DNA from: Agelas oroides
Lineage: Eukaryota; Porifera; Demospongiae; Agelasida; Agelasidae
Direction: 5' to 3'
Assembly: GCA_949130485.1 (NCBI GenBank)
Contig: OX422187.1
Coordinates: forward strand, 9,388,205 to 9,452,204
Length of the DNA: 64,000 nucleotides
Shown here: positions 32,454-42,120 of the stretch, one piece after another
Position numbering within the stretch: position 1 is the first letter of the stretch
Layout: each line of letters begins with the position of its first letter
Made by a program: the position numbers and the translations under genes
Notes under the pieces: generated by a model
The model's database searches: none
What the model saw: only the letters and a program-made list of their open reading frames with translations
Told to the model about the DNA's origin: nothing

Positions 32454-35400
32454 CTACACTCTGACATCACCGCATATGACAATTTTCAAAGCTCTAATTA
32501 GGCAGATCTTCATGCTTTTGACAGCAGCTTCCCAAAGGCCGCCAAAGTGAGGAGCACGTTCGGGGATGAACTTCCACTTGATATGCTGGTTAGAGCAGAA
32601 TCGTGATATCTCTTGCTGTGTTTTTTGTCTTTCGAGAAAATCAGCTAGTTCTTGAAGCTCTCGGGAAGCACCAACAAAATTCGTTCCATTGTCACTCCAA
32701 ATGAGTGAGGGCTTGCCACGGCGAGAAATGAACCTTCTGAGAGTGGCTATGAATGCCTCAGAGGTGAGGTCAGAAACAAGTTCCAAGTGGACGGCTTTAA
32801 CAGAGAGTGAAACGAATACACATACATAGGCTTTGATCACAGTGGGCTTGCGGACATAACCATATTTGATGTAGACAGGACCAGCATAGTCTACTCCAGT
32901 TTGATCGAACACTGGTCCGGGAGTGATCCTTTCAATGGGTAGTTGGCCCAGCATTTTAGGTTGTGGTCGAGCAGAGGTGCGTCGGCAGGTGATACATCCA
33001 CGAGTGATGGAACGGATAGTCTTCCGACATCCTGTGATGTGATAGTGACGACATAGTGAGGCAGTGAGGAGAGTGGGCCCAGCATGTAGGAGGTGTTGAT
33101 GTTCAGAGTGAATGATTAGTTTGGTCACGGGGTGTTTTCCATGTAGAATCAGGGGGTGCTGATTCGAGTAAGAAAGCTTGGAATTCTGCTGTCTGCCACC
33201 AACGCGTAGCAATTTGTTGGAATCCAGGAAGGGATGGAGTGGTAGTAAAGGACTGGATTTCTTCAATAGACGTTCCTGCTTCAGGGTTTGAATTTCATTC
33301 TGGAAATGGTCATTTTGGATGATGGAGATCCAATAGTATTCTGCTTCATGCAATTCTTCGGTGGAAAGCAAGGGAGTGAGGTGTTTCTGTGTTCCAGAGT
33401 GACAGTTCTTGGTGAACCGAAGAATCCAGGCTGTTATGCGTTTGAGATGGTTGAAGTCTGAATACTGTTCAAATGGAATCACAGGAGAACAAGGTTGAGA
33501 GATTAAATGAAGTGCGATTTCTCTTTCTTCTTCATGAGTGTCATTTGGGGGCAGTATTGATTGTTTAGGCCAGTCAGCAGGAGACAATTTGAGCCATGTA
33601 GGGCCATTCCACCATAGTGAACACTCCAGTAGTTCTGAAGGGAAGAGGCCTCTGGATGCTGAGTCAGCTGGATTTTCAGAACCATTGACATGGTTCCATC
33701 TTTCTGGACTGATGAGATCAGCAATGTAGGAGACTCTATTTCCAACGTAGGTTTTGAACCTTCTTGAATTCCCAATGAGCCAGTTGAGGACAATAGTGCT
33801 ATCAGTCCAGGCGTAGATGGAGCTGAGGGGTAATTGGAACACTTGGCGAACATGGTGGAGCAGCTGTGCTAGCAGGTAGGCACCACAGAGTTCAAGTCGG
33901 GGAATGGTCAATCGCTTGATGGGAGCTACTTTGGTCTTGGAGGTCACCAAAGAAGTTTGAACATTGTTGGAAGAGTCAGTCATTCTGATGTAGATGACTG
34001 CCCCATAGGCTCGCTCAGAGGCATCACTGAATCCATGGAGTTGCATTGAGGTGATTCGAAACTTCTTGTCAACGTAACATCGAGGGATGTGCTTGTGTGT
34101 GAGGAAATGTAGCTCAGAGCGCCATTGTAGCCAGACATCCAAGATAGATTGTGGTACGGGGTCATCCCAGCCAACTTTCTGTTCCCAGAGCTGCTGTAGG
34201 AGTATCTTGACCTTGATGATTGCGGGAGAGAACCAACCAAGGACATCATAGGTCTTAGCAATGTCAGAGACAAGTGCTCGCTTGGTGATATTGGTAATGG
34301 GAGGTAATTCAGCAACTGTAAGGCGAAAGTGATCTTGCCTGGCATTCCATTCAATGCCAAGGGTCTTTGTGTACTGGTCAGGATCGGGTAATTGCTGGGT
34401 TGGATTGAACTCTTTAAGATCAGCAGGGATATGGTCCAGTACTGCTGGCTCGCTGGAATTCCATTTCCTCAGGAGAAAACCACCTTTCGTGAAAAGCTCT
34501 TGAAGCTGTTTTCGCAACTCAATGGCATCCTGTATGGAATTTGCGCCAGTGAGGCCATCATCAACATAGAAAGAATCTTCAACAACTTTGGCAGCTTGAG
34601 GGTAGTCAACAGCAAAGTCGAGAGCATTCTGCTTAAGAGACATGTTTGCGGCAAAGGAGGATGCAGAGACTCCAAAGGTAACTCTGGTCATGCGGTAGTC
34701 TTGGAGTGGTTCCTCAGGGGTCCTTCTCCATACAAATCTGTGAAGGTCACGGTCAGAAGGAACAAGCTCAATTGCACGGTACATTTTGCTGACATCAGCA
34801 GTGAGAGCGACACGGTGGAGCCTGAACCTTAGGAGAACATCAATGAGAGGGGAGTGAACGGTCGGTCCGACTAGCAGGAGATCATTCAATGAGATACCAC
34901 TAGCAGATTTAGCAGAAGCATCAAATACAACTCTGAGCTTAGTGGTGGAGCTGTGTTCTTTCCTGACAGCATGCATAGGAAGGTAGAAAATTTCTTTGGG
35001 AGGTTTCTGAAGATCAGCCACAGGAACTAACTCAGCATGATTCATCTTGAAGTATTCCTCCATTACAGTGGAGAATTCTTGGAATTGACCTTTCGAATAC
35101 AGTGAACGTTCTAGTGATAGAAATCGTTTCACAGCCTGAGATCTCGACTCTCCAAGTGATTTGGATTGAGGTCTCTTTGGTAGAGGCACAATGAACCGGC
35201 CTTCGTCTGAGCGGGTGTGTGCGTCCTTGAAGTGTTGGACCACAAGGCATTCATCTGGAGACAGGTTGGAGGGACCTTTAGGGCTTTCTTCAATTTCCCA
35301 GAACTTCCTGAGTAAGTCATCAGCTGAAGTGACAGAGACATGATGGGTGGCGATTGAGAGGCAGACAGAAGTGTGTAAGCTGGTCCTTCCTGCTAGGACC

Positions 35401-37511
35401 CAGCCAAATATGGTTTCAAAGGCAATTGGAGAACCAGGTGGTCCAGACCGCCGGCCATGCAACAATACATCGGTGTAGACATCAATTCCCAGTAGTATGT
35501 CTATCTTTCCAGGACGTCCAAAGTCTGGATCTGCTAGCTTCAAATCCTTGAGGTGAGTCCATTGCGAATCAAAATGGACGGGTTGGACGGGGAGATCACA
35601 TGTGACTCGAGGAACGACGATGGCAGATACAGAGAGACTCTTTGCAGCGGTGTGGACAGGAGACACGTTAAATGTGGCAACAGATTGGAGTGGAGATTGA
35701 TGTGATAGTCCAGCAATACCAGAAATTCTAATGTTGTGATGGAAGCGAGGCAAACATAGACTCTGAGCTAGACGCTCGGAAACAAATGATGTGGATGATG
35801 CTGAATCAAGTAATGCACGAGCCTTGACTGAGGAGTTGTCAGGAGCCTTGACTAGGACTTGACAGGTCATCAGTAGAGTGTTGGAGGTGACTCCAGCCAC
35901 TGTATGACTGAGAACCGTAGGCTCAATTGAGGAGGTGGATGAAGTGAGAGTTTTGTCAGACTGACTTGGGAGAGTTTCCTTGCTGTCATCATGGATGAGG
36001 GTGTGGTGAGGTTTCTGGCATTTCCTGCACCGGTTGAGGCTAGGACACTGCTTGGAGAAGTGACCTGGTCGAAGGCAATTGAGACAGAGCTCATTTGACT
36101 TGATTGTGGACATCATCTTGTCTCGAGGAAGGGATTTAAAACGAGTGCAGACATACAGAGGGTGTTTCTCATTCTTACACAGAGCACAATTTTCAGTGTT
36201 GCTTGCACTTGTTGCAAAGGATACTATTGGACCATGTTTACTTGGTGGAACTCGTCTGGGTAAGTGACGCTCTGTATGAACGAACTTCTTTGTTTCAGAG
36301 GAAACAAATTCAGACGCTTGTGCTCTGAGGTTGATAAATCCCAGGAGGTCTTTGTAGTGAGGGACCTCTGAGGACTCTTGGCTGCACTTCTGCCACTCAA
36401 ACATGGTGTTCTGATCAAGCTTCAACTCCAGCAGAGATGTAATAAATGATCCAGACGGTTCTTGTCCCATGGCTTTAAGAGCTCTAAGGTGTTGTTGTGC
36501 AGTATCATGCAGATAGCGGAGCTCCTTTCCAGAACCCTCCTTTAAGGGGGCAATTTCAACAATCTTCTTGACATGAGTCTGGTGGATTAGCCTGGGACGA
36601 TCATAGCGTGACTGCAAACACATGATTGCTTCGGCATATTGGTCTCCAGACCGAGACAGGCCTTCAATAACTTTCTTTGCTGCACCATCCTTGAGTGAGT
36701 GATGGAGATATACCAACTTCTCAGTGTCTGAAAGGCTTGAACGTTCATGAATGGCAATACTGAACTGCTCCCAGAACATTTGCCAGTTGAGGATGTTGCC
36801 ATCAAAGGTGGGAACATCGATTTTTGGTAGTTTGACTCCCGTTACCATTGTAGCAGATGATTCCATTAATGGATCAGAGATTGGATTTGGGAGAGTGAAT
36901 AACAGCTTCTTGAGTTGCAGGCTGCAGTCAAAGAGAACTTTGTCGATGGCGTTTGTAGATGTTTCAATCTCATCTCCTTCTTCTACTCCAAGGGATAAGA
37001 GTGTTTGGCGAATGTCTCCAAGCTCTTTCTTGAAGTCAGATAGCCGTTCTTGATATTGGTGCAGCAGGTGGAGTTCCGCTGATTCTGCTGTTAGCGCATG
37101 GACTGCAGTGCTGACTGCTGAGAGGCTATTCTTCAGATAGGACAGTCTGCGCAATACAATTTTTCTTGCACCATGGCCTGAAGTCAAGCTGCAGGCTCCT
37201 ATGACTTGCTCAATTCGCATAGCAAGATCGGATATACCATCATCATGTTGGTTGAGTGCGTCTTGCTCTCTGCTGAGAGCTTCCACGTCAGCTTCGTCAA
37301 TACGGTCAATAACGGCATAGTGATGCTTCTTGAAGTCCGCATCGAGATTGTCCAGCATTTGTGACATCCGTTGGGCAAGGCTCGAGGTTGTAGGTTCGTG
37401 AATCCTACTCTCAAGGTCTTTCAGTCGAGTGTTCAGGCGGGTTATAGAGGCCTTGCTGACGCCTCTTCTCTTTCTTAGAGTAGCAAGTGTTGGCTGGTCA
37501 GTTTCGCTCAT
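32454..37511 (-). CDS. BEL/Pao retrotransposon gag-pol polyprotein, 3' truncated
   Basis: One uninterrupted 1685-codon frame. Coiled gag N-terminus (1-220); DUF1759-type gag region (about 228-380, LPKIDVPTFDGNILNWQMFW); CCHC knuckle near 465-485 (CLNCLRPGHFSKQC); DUF1758/A17-type aspartic protease near 560 (ALLDSASSTSFV); reverse transcriptase about 840-1000 with FYVDDGL as the catalytic YxDD; RNase H-like region near 1160 (HGFSDASERAYGA); integrase H2C2 zinc site about 1470-1515; and integrase core with D (TGVDYAGP), D (WSDNGTNF) and E (HFGGLWEAA). It stops 28 residues after that Glu, where family members continue with the integrase C-terminal part and DUF5641. The 3' end is thus deleted, and no second LTR is present. 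Confidence 0.93.
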   Translation of the reverse strand: MSETDQPTLATLRKRRGVSKASITRLNTRLKDLESRIHEPTTSSLAQRMSQMLDNLDADFKKHHYAVIDRIDEADVEALSREQDALNQHDDGISDLAMRIEQVIGACSLTSGHGARKIVLRRLSYLKNSLSAVSTAVHALTAESAELHLLHQYQERLSDFKKELGDIRQTLLSLGVEEGDEIETSTNAIDKVLFDCSLQLKKLLFTLPNPISDPLMESSATMVTGVKLPKIDVPTFDGNILNWQMFWEQFSIAIHERSSLSDTEKLVYLHHSLKDGAAKKVIEGLSRSGDQYAEAIMCLQSRYDRPRLIHQTHVKKIVEIAPLKEGSGKELRYLHDTAQQHLRALKAMGQEPSGSFITSLLELKLDQNTMFEWQKCSQESSEVPHYKDLLGFINLRAQASEFVSSETKKFVHTERHLPRRVPPSKHGPIVSFATSASNTENCALCKNEKHPLYVCTRFKSLPRDKMMSTIKSNELCLNCLRPGHFSKQCPSLNRCRKCQKPHHTLIHDDSKETLPSQSDKTLTSSTSSIEPTVLSHTVAGVTSNTLLMTCQVLVKAPDNSSVKARALLDSASSTSFVSERLAQSLCLPRFHHNIRISGIAGLSHQSPLQSVATFNVSPVHTAAKSLSVSAIVVPRVTCDLPVQPVHFDSQWTHLKDLKLADPDFGRPGKIDILLGIDVYTDVLLHGRRSGPPGSPIAFETIFGWVLAGRTSLHTSVCLSIATHHVSVTSADDLLRKFWEIEESPKGPSNLSPDECLVVQHFKDAHTRSDEGRFIVPLPKRPQSKSLGESRSQAVKRFLSLERSLYSKGQFQEFSTVMEEYFKMNHAELVPVADLQKPPKEIFYLPMHAVRKEHSSTTKLRVVFDASAKSASGISLNDLLLVGPTVHSPLIDVLLRFRLHRVALTADVSKMYRAIELVPSDRDLHRFVWRRTPEEPLQDYRMTRVTFGVSASSFAANMSLKQNALDFAVDYPQAAKVVEDSFYVDDGLTGANSIQDAIELRKQLQELFTKGGFLLRKWNSSEPAVLDHIPADLKEFNPTQQLPDPDQYTKTLGIEWNARQDHFRLTVAELPPITNITKRALVSDIAKTYDVLGWFSPAIIKVKILLQQLWEQKVGWDDPVPQSILDVWLQWRSELHFLTHKHIPRCYVDKKFRITSMQLHGFSDASERAYGAVIYIRMTDSSNNVQTSLVTSKTKVAPIKRLTIPRLELCGAYLLAQLLHHVRQVFQLPLSSIYAWTDSTIVLNWLIGNSRRFKTYVGNRVSYIADLISPERWNHVNGSENPADSASRGLFPSELLECSLWWNGPTWLKLSPADWPKQSILPPNDTHEEEREIALHLISQPCSPVIPFEQYSDFNHLKRITAWILRFTKNCHSGTQKHLTPLLSTEELHEAEYYWISIIQNDHFQNEIQTLKQERLLKKSSPLLPLHPFLDSNKLLRVGGRQQNSKLSYSNQHPLILHGKHPVTKLIIHSEHQHLLHAGPTLLTASLCRHYHITGCRKTIRSITRGCITCRRTSARPQPKMLGQLPIERITPGPVFDQTGVDYAGPVYIKYGYVRKPTVIKAYVCVFVSLSVKAVHLELVSDLTSEAFIATLRRFISRRGKPSLIWSDNGTNFVGASRELQELADFLERQKTQQEISRFCSNQHIKWKFIPERAPHFGGLWEAAVKSMKICLIRALKIVICGDVRV

Positions 37512-37657
37512 TGTTGACAGGCAACTTTGAGGAGAGAGTCAGTGAACATCAGTGCGTTGCATGCGGCGATGGTGTGTAGAATGTAGGCGACAATCCAAGA
37601 GAGAACCAGTAGAACAGACTTGCAGTTCGGAAAGTATCCGGCTCGAAGGACCATAAA

Positions 37658-37952
37658 TGTTGAGCTATCTCTCGGACAGTAGTCAGACGATGCGCATAGC
37701 AGGGTAGGAAATATATTCACTTCATGGCAAACGGCAATCAAAGAACTGAGAAATGACAAGTGGCAATCACAGAAACTTAAATAGGAGAAGAGGAATGTTC
37801 TAGAAAGTTCCATAGACAAATTACAAGAGCACATGATGAGGACAATAGATAATGAAAAGACACAAGTCTGCTGTAAGTACAATGATTTAACAGCAACCAT
37901 GCAAGTGAACAAAGGTGGGTACAATCCAACAATTATGTGCATGTGTCCAACA
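37658..37952 (-). repeat. Single LTR of the BEL/Pao element
   Basis: On the minus strand it starts TGTTGGACACATGCAC and ends GAGATAGCTCAACA, i.e. TG...CA, about 295 bp. It is followed by TTTATGGTCCTTCGAGCCGG, a plausible primer-binding site, and about 140 bases of leader before the gag ATG at 37511. The boundary is inferred, since the partner LTR is missing. Confidence 0.65.
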
Positions 37953-38181
37953 TAAGTCTGCTTGCAGCACCACCTATTGTTTATTAACCTAACTTAAACA
38001 AACACTAATCTAACCAATCAGATCAGAGCTTTGAATGTTCAATAACTTCCAGGCTTTCTCACTCTGTTTCTGCGACTAATCAAGTATTTGGTATGTCTGT
38101 GCCATCCTTATATAGAGTCTACCGACTCTCTGATACTGGAAGCCTCACCCGGCCTCCAAAATATGGGCACTCTGGACCCAC

Positions 38182-38458
38182 AGCGGTGGTGCCTATGGTG
38201 TCAGCATTAGAGGGATTTCAACTGTATTTATCATTTTTCCAACAGTTCTTCTCATTCTGTATCCAACAAGACTGTTCAGGAGGCATGTCTCATGTTGTGG
38301 ATTTCACAGGTGGCATGCTCTGCACATTTGTGGAATCATTTCAAGGACAGTACAAAGATGGAACCAATGGTACTCATGACTACAGGGCTGTTTCAGCATC
38401 ATTTCTCATCATTTCTCATCCTCAGGATACTCACTTTGGTCAACTTTATATTTCATGA
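38182..38458 (+). pseudogene. Fragment of the polytopic membrane protein gene
   Basis: Matches about 43226-43445 of the intact paralogue (TTTATCATTTTTCCAACAGT, then the GGACAGTACAAAGATGGAAC region and CAGCATCATTTCTCATC), with small insertions and a frameshift (HMFVESF becomes HICGII in the shifted frame). The C-terminal third and the whole N-terminal half are absent. It sits directly before a fragment of the SF3B4 Pro-rich exon, in the same relative order and orientation as the intact genes at 42-47 kb. Confidence 0.85.
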
Positions 38459-38514
38459 ACTGGCACTCTAGCTAGATAGCTAGATCCACTGTAAGAAAAA
38501 ATTATATGCATATA

Positions 38515-38872
38515 AGTATATTTGCACCTTGGTGGTGGTGGCATAGGCAATCCAGGAGGAGGGGGTCTAGGGGGCATGAGGGGAGGAGGACCACTCAGAG
38601 AGGGACCACCAGCATCTAGAGGACCAGGAAGAAGTCCGCCAGAACCTCCAGGACCTCTGGGAGAAGGGGGACCAGGAGGAGGACCACCAACACCACCAGT
38701 AGCCTCGTTCCCAGGCTTTCTCCTCAAAAAGAGAGAGAGTCTGGGAACAAGGTTACACCACCAGGAGCTCCAGGAGGGGGACCAGCAGGGCCACAGGAAG
38801 GAAGCAGGCCACCTGGCCACCAGAACCACCAGGGCCACCAGAACCTCCATGAGGGTGGCATCACTGCACAAA
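38515..38872 (-). pseudogene. Partial copy of SF3B4 exon 10
   Basis: Both ends of the Pro/Gly-rich exon are recognisable: the donor side with GCACCTTGGTGGTGGTGGCA and the acceptor side near CCTCCATGAGGGTGGCATCA. Most of the internal repeat is deleted, and a CTCGTTCCCAG-family hairpin is inserted at about 38699-38755. No other SF3B4 exon is nearby, so it is a dead duplicate. Confidence 0.85.
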
Positions 38873-39085
38873 GGAGACAAAAATTCAGTGTACTTAGCTA
38901 TTGGTGTCTGAGTCAAAACCATACAAAATTGTAATTGAATTTTGTTGTTTAGTTCCAGAAGGGGAATGAAAGTTCACATTCCTTAAATTATGTTACTGAA
39001 TTGTCACGACATTATCATGGATTATTTGATGCCTTTCAGTCTGCATTGTATCTGTGTACGCTTTGCCAATATATACTGTACACAT

Positions 39086-39405
39086 CAGTGGCGGATCTAA
39101 GGTAGGGCCTGGTAGGGCCTAGGCCCTACCAACTGCTGCAAGTGCCCTACCAACTGCTGCACTGAGTGCCCTACCAACTGGAGCCCTACCGTCCGGCTTT
39201 CTCACTTACTGGAGCTACACAACCGCCAGTGTAACAGTGCTGTACGTACGTAGCTTCATTCGAGCAACCGCCAGGCACGCTGGGCTTCTCTTCGTCTACT
39301 GAGTACGACAGACATGTGTCTACAAACCACGCCTACCCAAGTACATGTCTCGTTCCCAGTCTGTACTTGTGCCCTACCAACTGTCAGCTTCTAGCTACGC
39401 CACTG
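39086..39405. mobile_element. 320-bp hAT MITE with 8-bp target duplication
   Basis: Left end CAGTGGCGGATCTAAGG, right end CTAGCTACGCCACTG. GTACACAT is present directly before (39078-39085) and after (39406-39413). The paralogous segment at 31664-31890 has one GTACACAT and no insert, confirming the boundaries. The interior repeats TGCCCTACCAACTG. No coding sequence. Confidence 0.92.
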
Positions 39406-39456
39406 GTACACATTACACAAAACTTGGCTGGGGTCTTGAACCTTCAGCTGGTTTAA

Positions 39457-39658
39457 GTGGTGATCCCGGTGATCCCGGTGGTCCCGGTGGTCCCGGTGGT
39501 CCCGGTGATCCCGGTGATCCCGGTGGTCCCGGTGATCCCGGTGGTCCCGGTGGTCCCGGTGATCCCGGTGGTCCCGGTGGTCCCGGTGGTCCCGGTGGTC
39601 CCGGTGGTCCCGGTGGTCCCGGTGGTCCCGGTGATCCTGGTGGTCCTGGTGGTCCTGG
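39457..39658. repeat. 9-bp minisatellite (GGTGGTCCC / GGTGATCCC)n
   Basis: About 22 units. All frames are open; one reads Gly-Asp-Pro/Gly-Gly-Pro like collagen, but there is no collagen gene context. The paralogous segment at 31890 lacks the array. Interrupted at its right end by the hAT MITE 39659-40032, after which GGTGATCCTGGTGGTCC resumes. Confidence 0.9.
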
Positions 39659-40032
39659 CAGGGCCGCCGAAAGAGCAGGGGGGCCCGGGGGAAAGATTTC
39701 ACGCGCGAAGCGCGCCCTAAATTTTGCAATTATTTGTAGTCGGCGTGGCAATTAATTAACGGTGTCGGTTCCGCGTGTTTACACATGCGTCAAAGTATTT
39801 TTCTACACTAACCATCCTTTACTGAAAGCGTTACTGATTATTCTACCCAAGCGTTCACTCACTGAGTCCAGACAATGCAATGGAAAGCGAAAGAAAAAGA
39901 AATAGCGTGAAGATGCAGCCCAGAAAGGAAAAAATAAAAAAGCCTCGTGGGGCCCCTTTTCTCGAAACAAGTTTAGGGGCCCCGGGGAAGTATCCCCTGC
40001 TCCCCCCCGGCCCCCCCCTCTCTGTGGGCCTG
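39659..40032. mobile_element. 374-bp hAT-like MITE inside the minisatellite
   Basis: Ends CAGGGCCGCCGAAAGAGC and, inverted, CAGGCCCACAGAGAGG, each followed by a G-run and GGGCCCGGGGG or similar. GGTCCTGG flanks both sides (39651-39658 and 40033-40040), an 8-bp target duplication. CACGCGCGAAGCGCGCC palindrome inside. No transposase. Confidence 0.85.
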
Positions 40033-40045
40033 GGTCCTGGTGATC

Positions 40046-40330
40046 CTGGTGGTCCTTACCATGCTTCGGACTAATAATACGCGCGTAACGCATGAGTATA
40101 AAGCAGGTGAAGGCGTGCCTTGCTTTCACGATTGATAAACTGATGACTGGCTCCTCCCTTGAGGGTAAAGCTTTATTAGGAAGCCACAAAACTCGGCTTT
40201 CTACTTCAGGTCTTGTAGCTAAGTAGCAATGAACTTTGTTTCCTAAGCCTACTAACAAAGATTTCACTTATGTATAGCACTGAACTCTAAAGTGGTCGAG
40301 CCAAGGTAAACCTGCAGCACTAACCTCCTA
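40046..40330. repeat. Dispersed repeat shared with 47885-48130
   Basis: GCTTCGGACTAATAATACGC, then GGCGTGCCTTGCT, TCCTCCCTTGAGGGTAAAGC and CTTGTAGCTAAGTAGCAATG match the second copy at about 80-85 percent. A further matching piece (ACACAGGCCAGAG, then GGACATCCAATCTG) lies at 40385 and 47716, in a different order relative to the first. Unclassified. Confidence 0.65.
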
Positions 40331-40439
40331 TGAGCATCTTGGGGTGCGGTTACTTTGCTCGAACATAATATAAGATAATAGCTACACAGGCCAGAGGATT
40401 AAGCATTGGACATCCAATCTGCATGATTTTCAGGGGGGG

Positions 40440-42090
40440 TTCAGGTGCAAACACGGAAAACAGTCCGGATTCAATACTGGATTAAAGGCTTTGAAATGTT
40501 TAGTGGTAGCTACTATAACTCCCAGGAATACTGCAAGTTATCAAAAACTGGAACCAAGGAAGGCGTGGCACAAGACTATTTCTCATACAGCTTCAACTCA
40601 GTGCTTCTAGCCAAATAAGGACAGTAACAAATTAGTTTATGTTAAAATAATTGGTTACTTGGGTTTAGGGTTAATTGAACTACATGGTGACTACACTACT
40701 ATGCAGAGAATTCACAAGCATAATTACCATCATCATCCCCCTTGTAATTCAAGGAAAGAGCTAGCTACCACACACTAGCTGCAGGGCTGTACATATATAA
40801 CTTACTTATTACAGAACGAAGCTGCCTTATAGCCCTTCACTCTAGGGGGTCTGCATGGGGGAATGCTCCCCCAGGAAATTTTGCTAGTTTTAAGTATTCT
40901 GAGGTGCATTTTAGTGCATTCTGAGGCAGAAACAGAGAAGAGAAGAATACAGAGCTTCTTGAGAAGAGGATCTTTGGGTGGCTCATTATCATCATCACTT
41001 GCTGAGCTACTGTACTGGAAACCATCACCTAGGGCCTACACGGAGCCTGTGCATCCATTGCATGAATGGTCATGTGATAGTGTGCATTATTAAGGATTAG
41101 AAAGCCATTGCCTAGTCAGCACCTGGCAGTCAGCAGTTGGTCTTACAAGCCAGATCCAACCTGGTTACCAACCCCAACACGGATCGCTCTCAGCATTATG
41201 TACGCATGTGGTACATATACTGAAAGTGATCCGTGCTTGGGTTGGTGGGTCTGGCTTGTGAGACAAGCAAACAGTAACAGACCATGCCAGCAGTAAGTCT
41301 GACATCAGTAGCTAAGTGAAATGCAAGTAACTAAGTTCCCTTGCGGGGTAGCTGCCCCTGTGCTAGGTACACCCCCTGCAGAAACAGCCCTGCAGACACC
41401 TGTCTGTCAGCTAAATCAACTTAAAATTGTTAGTTATGCATCCATCTGTTGGCAGTTTTATCCCATACACAGAACCACCAGCAGCTGAACTGTTTACATC
41501 AGACAAGTGTCTGTGCTAGCCATTGAAGCTTAATTTAATTGTGAGGGGGATGCTGGATGGTATTTATGTTTTGAATTCCATCAAAGTACACATCTGTTCA
41601 GTGAAGCCAGAAACTGCTGATATATCAGGCTTTGTTTTGGCTGAAACGTAACTGAAACTGTTATTGCAGTTTCGGTTAGCGGTTCAGTCAAAACAAGCTA
41701 GGCCTTATGTAGCTATCACTTCAGCTATAGTGGAATGACCAAATGTATCACATAATGTATCACATTACCTTTAAACCACAAATATGAGTTCAAAATTAGA
41801 AGCTTCTGGAAGTTTGTAATCTGAGAAAGGGTCAAGTATGTTTGTAACCTTACTGATGAATGGTTTCAATTAACAGTCACATACGTACCTACAGCAAATC
41901 TGGTAACCAGATTGCCAGTCACCTGGTGGATTAGTCATCTCTGGTTCGGAGCCCTTCATCAGTGGTAATAATTTTAACTGAGTAGTTTTTGCAGTGACGT
42001 TAAGCTAGTAGTGCAGTATAACTATATAGCTAGATCTGAGTGAAATACAGCTATCTGGCTAGTGCTTGTTGTTGCTAGTACATATGTAGG
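40440..42090. other. Upstream region of the membrane-protein gene
   Basis: No coding frame of note. An imperfect foldback at 41132-41262 (CTTACAAGCCAGA and, inverted, CTCACAAGCCAGACCCACCA; both with CACGGATC near the centre) is probably a small MITE. Confidence 0.5.
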
Positions 42091-42120
42091 TTGGGACTGA
42101 TTCAACAAGTAGCTACAGTC

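Noticed and set aside
38522-38911. 129-158 codon Gly/Pro-rich frames on both strands
   Set aside because: Decayed copy of SF3B4 exon 10 without neighbouring exons.
39345-39755. Collagen-like frame (Gly-Asp-Pro/Gly-Gly-Pro)
   Set aside because: A 9-bp minisatellite with all frames open, absent from the paralogous segment, no signal peptide, no splice context.
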